Shown piece by piece: positions 7,015 to 8,371 of a stretch of 8,371 nucleotides of DNA. Positions within the stretch are counted from its first letter, which is position 1. Each line of letters opens with the position of its first letter. The stretch lies in the NCBI GenBank assembly GCA_015491705.1, contig WFVK01000223.1, forward strand, positions 1 through 8,371. The letters run 5' to 3'. The DNA comes from Nitrospirota bacterium (GTDB lineage: Bacteria; Nitrospirota; Thermodesulfovibrionia; UBA6902). The translations under genes were made by a program, and so were the position numbers. Under the pieces are notes generated by a model, which searched no databases, was not told the DNA's origin, and saw only the letters and a list, made by a program, of their open reading frames with translations.

Positions 7015-7083
7015 AACCGGCAACCCTGAACCTCAAACAGGGGTTTACCGCAGGCTCTCCAGCCGGTTTATGCAACGTTAAGG
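7015..7083. repeat. Nested inverted repeat plus repeat terminus, copy E
   Basis: AACCGGC (7015-7021) pairs with GCCGGTT (7062-7068). Within it AACCCTG (7022-7028) pairs with CAGGGGTT (7038-7045) with one extra G. The terminus TTATGCAACGTTAAGG (7068-7083) follows immediately and is the cleanest copy. The interior CCGCAGGCTCTCC (7048-7060) resembles the core of the inverted duplication at the left end. A weak partner, CCTTATAACCAT, sits at about 6993. Confidence 0.65.
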
Positions 7084-7106
7084 TCTATGCAATATTCCGG
7101 TGCTTC

Positions 7107-7115
7107 TGTTAATAT
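7107..7115 (+). promoter_or_regulatory. Candidate extended -10 promoter for the DUF296 gene
   Basis: TGTTAATAT is an extended -10 element (TGn plus TAATAT) in an AT-rich stretch 46 bases before the start codon. The -35 position (7087-7092, ATGCAA) is poor, as expected for extended -10 promoters. Confidence 0.35.
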
Positions 7116-7160
7116 TAATAACACCATGAGGGTTCAAGTATCTACGGACAGGGAGGCGGT

Positions 7161-7598
7161 ATGAAATACAGGACAGGTAAACCCGGACGAATAGTGGTTG
7201 CAAGATTTGATGACCATGACGATGTGCTTGCCGGTCTTGAGGATATTGCAAACAGGGAAAACATCAGGGCCGGCGTCTTTTACCTGATAGGCGGGATGCG
7301 CGAGGGGAAAATCGTGGCGGGCCCTGAAGCAGACACCATGCCGCCCGTACCGGTGTGGAAAGAGCTCGGCGAAAGCCACGAGGTCATAGGGATAGGAACG
7401 ATATTCTGGCAGGAAGACAGGCCCAGGATACACCTGCACGGAGCGTTCGGAAAAAAAGACATGGTAAAGGTCGGCTGCCTCCGCGAAAAGGCCTCGACCT
7501 TTCTTGTCCTCGAGGCAATAATAATCGAGATAGAGGGAATCAACGCAAAGAGGGAAATTGACCCGGCGGCAGGGCTGGCGCTGCTGAAACTGCAATGA
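7161..7598 (+). CDS. PPC/DUF296 domain protein
   Basis: A 145-residue single-domain protein of the PPC (plant and prokaryote conserved, DUF296) family, best known as the partner domain of plant AT-hook proteins. Free-standing bacterial and archaeal members form trimers; their biochemical role is unknown. The family core is seen as ENIRAGVFYLIGGMREG (residues 34-50), the H91-L-H93 motif in RIHLHGAFG, and the strand block ending LVLEAIIIEIEG. Where many relatives have GGHL, with a third metal-binding histidine, this protein has VGCL with C106. There is no AT-hook or membrane segment. The ATG is preceded by a strong AGGGAGG four bases away. It is the only plus-strand gene and converges on the NtrC-type gene with 21 bases between. 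Confidence 0.9.
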   Translation: MKYRTGKPGRIVVARFDDHDDVLAGLEDIANRENIRAGVFYLIGGMREGKIVAGPEADTMPPVPVWKELGESHEVIGIGTIFWQEDRPRIHLHGAFGKKDMVKVGCLREKASTFLVLEAIIIEIEGINAKREIDPAAGLALLKLQ

Positions 7599-7634
7599 AG
7601 GAGCGGCACGGCCCTTCGCTCATTTTGTTTTTAT
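7597..7634 (+). terminator. Possible terminator of the DUF296 gene
   Basis: GAGCG (7601-7605) can pair with CGCTC (7617-7621), or GAAGG (7597-7601) with CCTTC (7613-7617), followed by ATTTTGTTTTTAT. The stem is short and the loop long; the T-rich tract lies inside the last codons of the converging gene. Confidence 0.4.
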
Positions 7635-8138
7635 ACCCAGCTTCCTTATCTTGCTTCTCAATGTATTCCTGTTTATGCCGAGCAGGCGGGCCGCCTTCAC
7701 CTGGTTCCCGTTCGTCTCTTTCATTACCATCATAATGAGGGCCTTTTCGACTTCGGGCATGACCATGTCATAAAGATTAAATCGTTCAAACCGCTTGATC
7801 TTGCGCATAAAGCCCTTCAGCCTGGCCTCAACGAATTTACCGATAGACTTTGCCTGTTTATGCCGCAAGTCAAAATCCTCTGCTTCAAGCTGAGGGCCGT
7901 CAGACAGGATGCATGCCCTCTTCACGGCCAGCCTCAGTTCTTTTTCACCCCCCGGCCAGGCGTAGTTCAGCAGGTATTCCTCTGCCTCTTTTGACAGATC
8001 CTTCGGCTCTGTGTTGATCTGTTCCCGTGCTGTTCTGATGACTTCCCTTGCAAGCGCAAGAATATCATCCCTGCGGTCTTTCAGGGGGATATGAGTTGTA
8101 TCTTCGTCTTTACCGGTCATTTTGCGAACGGGGCCCAT
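7620..8138 (-). CDS. C-terminal piece of an NtrC-type sigma-54 activator
   Basis: The 172 residues match only the end of a sigma-54-dependent activator. Residues about 16-30 (HIPLKDRRDDILALA) are the start of the AAA+ lid. YAWPGGEKELRLAVKRA at 59-75 replaces the usual WPGNVRELxN. A linker follows, then a Fis-type helix-turn-helix at 132-170 (ETNGNQVKAARLLGINRNTLRSKI). The receiver domain, Walker A and B and the GAFTGA loop are missing, so it cannot activate sigma-54 by itself. Residues 1-15 do not resemble the family. ATG 8138 has no ribosome binding site, and an in-frame TAA lies 13 codons upstream, inside the inverted duplication. It is probably a truncated remnant. Alternatively it is a short DNA-binding protein that competes with a full-length paralogue, because the helix-turn-helix is intact. 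Confidence 0.75.
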   Translation of the reverse strand: MGPVRKMTGKDEDTTHIPLKDRRDDILALAREVIRTAREQINTEPKDLSKEAEEYLLNYAWPGGEKELRLAVKRACILSDGPQLEAEDFDLRHKQAKSIGKFVEARLKGFMRKIKRFERFNLYDMVMPEVEKALIMMVMKETNGNQVKAARLLGINRNTLRSKIRKLGIKTK

Positions 8139-8202
8139 TATCGCCCGCAGGCGGGAGAGCCCGGCGGAAAAGCTTTATCTGCGATTCCCTGAGGAAATAT
8201 TC
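8136..8202. repeat. Right copy of the inverted duplication (partner 1-67)
   Basis: Positions 8154-8202 are the reverse complement of 1-49 with one mismatch, and weaker similarity continues to 8136, the start codon of the NtrC-type gene. Unlike the left copy, no TTATGCAAC terminus adjoins it. Confidence 0.85.
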
Positions 8203-8371
8203 AGCACACATATAAAATAACCCCTCCCGGCCTCCCATCCTTATCGAAACACACCACTTAATCCCCTCTCAAGAGGGGAAGCTCCTCCACATCCTTCGGA
8301 CCGACATATGAAGAAAGAAACTATATCTTCTGCTCAGGGCTGAACTATTACAATAAACCGAAATTCAACCC
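8203..8371. other. Gene-free right end with a GC-rich palindrome
   Basis: No convincing gene is seen on either strand. TCCCCTCT (8262-8269) and AGAGGGGA (8272-8279) form a perfect 8-bp stem with a two-base CA loop. It is preceded on the plus strand by GAAACACACCACTTAA and lies beside several CCTCC/GGAGG-like tracts. From memory, palindromes of the type CCCCTCTTGAGAGGGG next to a GGTGTGTT motif recur as dispersed repeats in environmental genomes. On the minus strand a 12-codon frame (ATG at about 8310) runs into the palindrome and stops, and is not a gene. Confidence 0.5.

Larger units (their letters stand above)
6885..7160. other. Divergent intergenic region
   Basis: This gap separates the minus-strand NUDIX gene from the plus-strand DUF296 gene and holds no convincing reading frame. 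It contains a short hairpin, GCCGG/CCGGC (6954-6973), the larger repeat structure at 7015-7083 and a likely promoter for the DUF296 gene. A TAGAAT about 35 bases before the NUDIX start could be its -10, but I see no good -35. Confidence 0.6.

Noticed and set aside
68..7083. CRISPR array made of the repeated 16-mer
   Set aside because: Copies are kilobases apart, in both orientations, with no regular spacers and no cas genes.
6885..7160. Sigma-54 promoter (TGGCAC-N5-TTGC) that might be served by the NtrC-type protein
   Set aside because: No acceptable -24/-12 pair was found in the divergent region, and the truncated protein lacks the AAA+ core needed for activation.

Overview
The window looks like part of a bacterial chromosome of intermediate G+C. 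The mix of a LarE, an RNase G, a TIGR03960/TIGR03936 radical SAM fusion and an NtrC-type tail fits Nitrospirota or a former deltaproteobacterial lineage. That placement is inference from protein style only, since no rRNA is present. Almost everything is transcribed leftward on the minus strand; the single plus-strand gene is a DUF296 gene.

Layout on the minus strand, right to left: a short C-terminal NtrC-type piece (7620-8138); then, after the plus-strand DUF296 gene (7161-7598), a NUDIX hydrolase (6423-6884), a 60-residue four-cysteine protein (6175-6357), an 804-residue radical SAM/DUF2344 fusion (3678-6092), RNase G (2120-3601), LarE (1308-2114) and a GlcF-like iron-sulfur protein (117-1301). 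RNase G, LarE and the GlcF-like gene are packed tightly, with overlaps or gaps of a few bases, so they are probably one transcript. LarE makes the nickel-pincer cofactor used by lactate racemase, and GlcF-like proteins are Fe-S subunits of glycolate/D-lactate oxidising enzymes, so that pair may serve 2-hydroxyacid metabolism. RNase G and the radical SAM fusion are housekeeping-like neighbours.

The unusual part is between the genes. A 16-bp sequence, CCTTACAGTTGCATAA or its reverse complement TTATGCAACnnTAAGG, occurs in nearly every sizeable gap. In two gaps it forms an inverted pair around a GC-rich middle, like a very small palindromic or MITE-like element. A 49-bp stretch at the extreme left end (1-49) recurs inverted at 8154-8202 with one mismatch. 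Weaker similarity runs on to position 67, exactly where a repeat terminus starts, and on the right reaches the start codon of the truncated NtrC-type gene. The far right (8139-8371) has no convincing gene and carries a perfect GC-rich palindrome. Inside the radical SAM fusion, the linker between the two domains is built from 11 in-phase 7-bp units, which looks like a non-coding tandem repeat that became protein. No complete novel defence, CRISPR or mobile system is visible.
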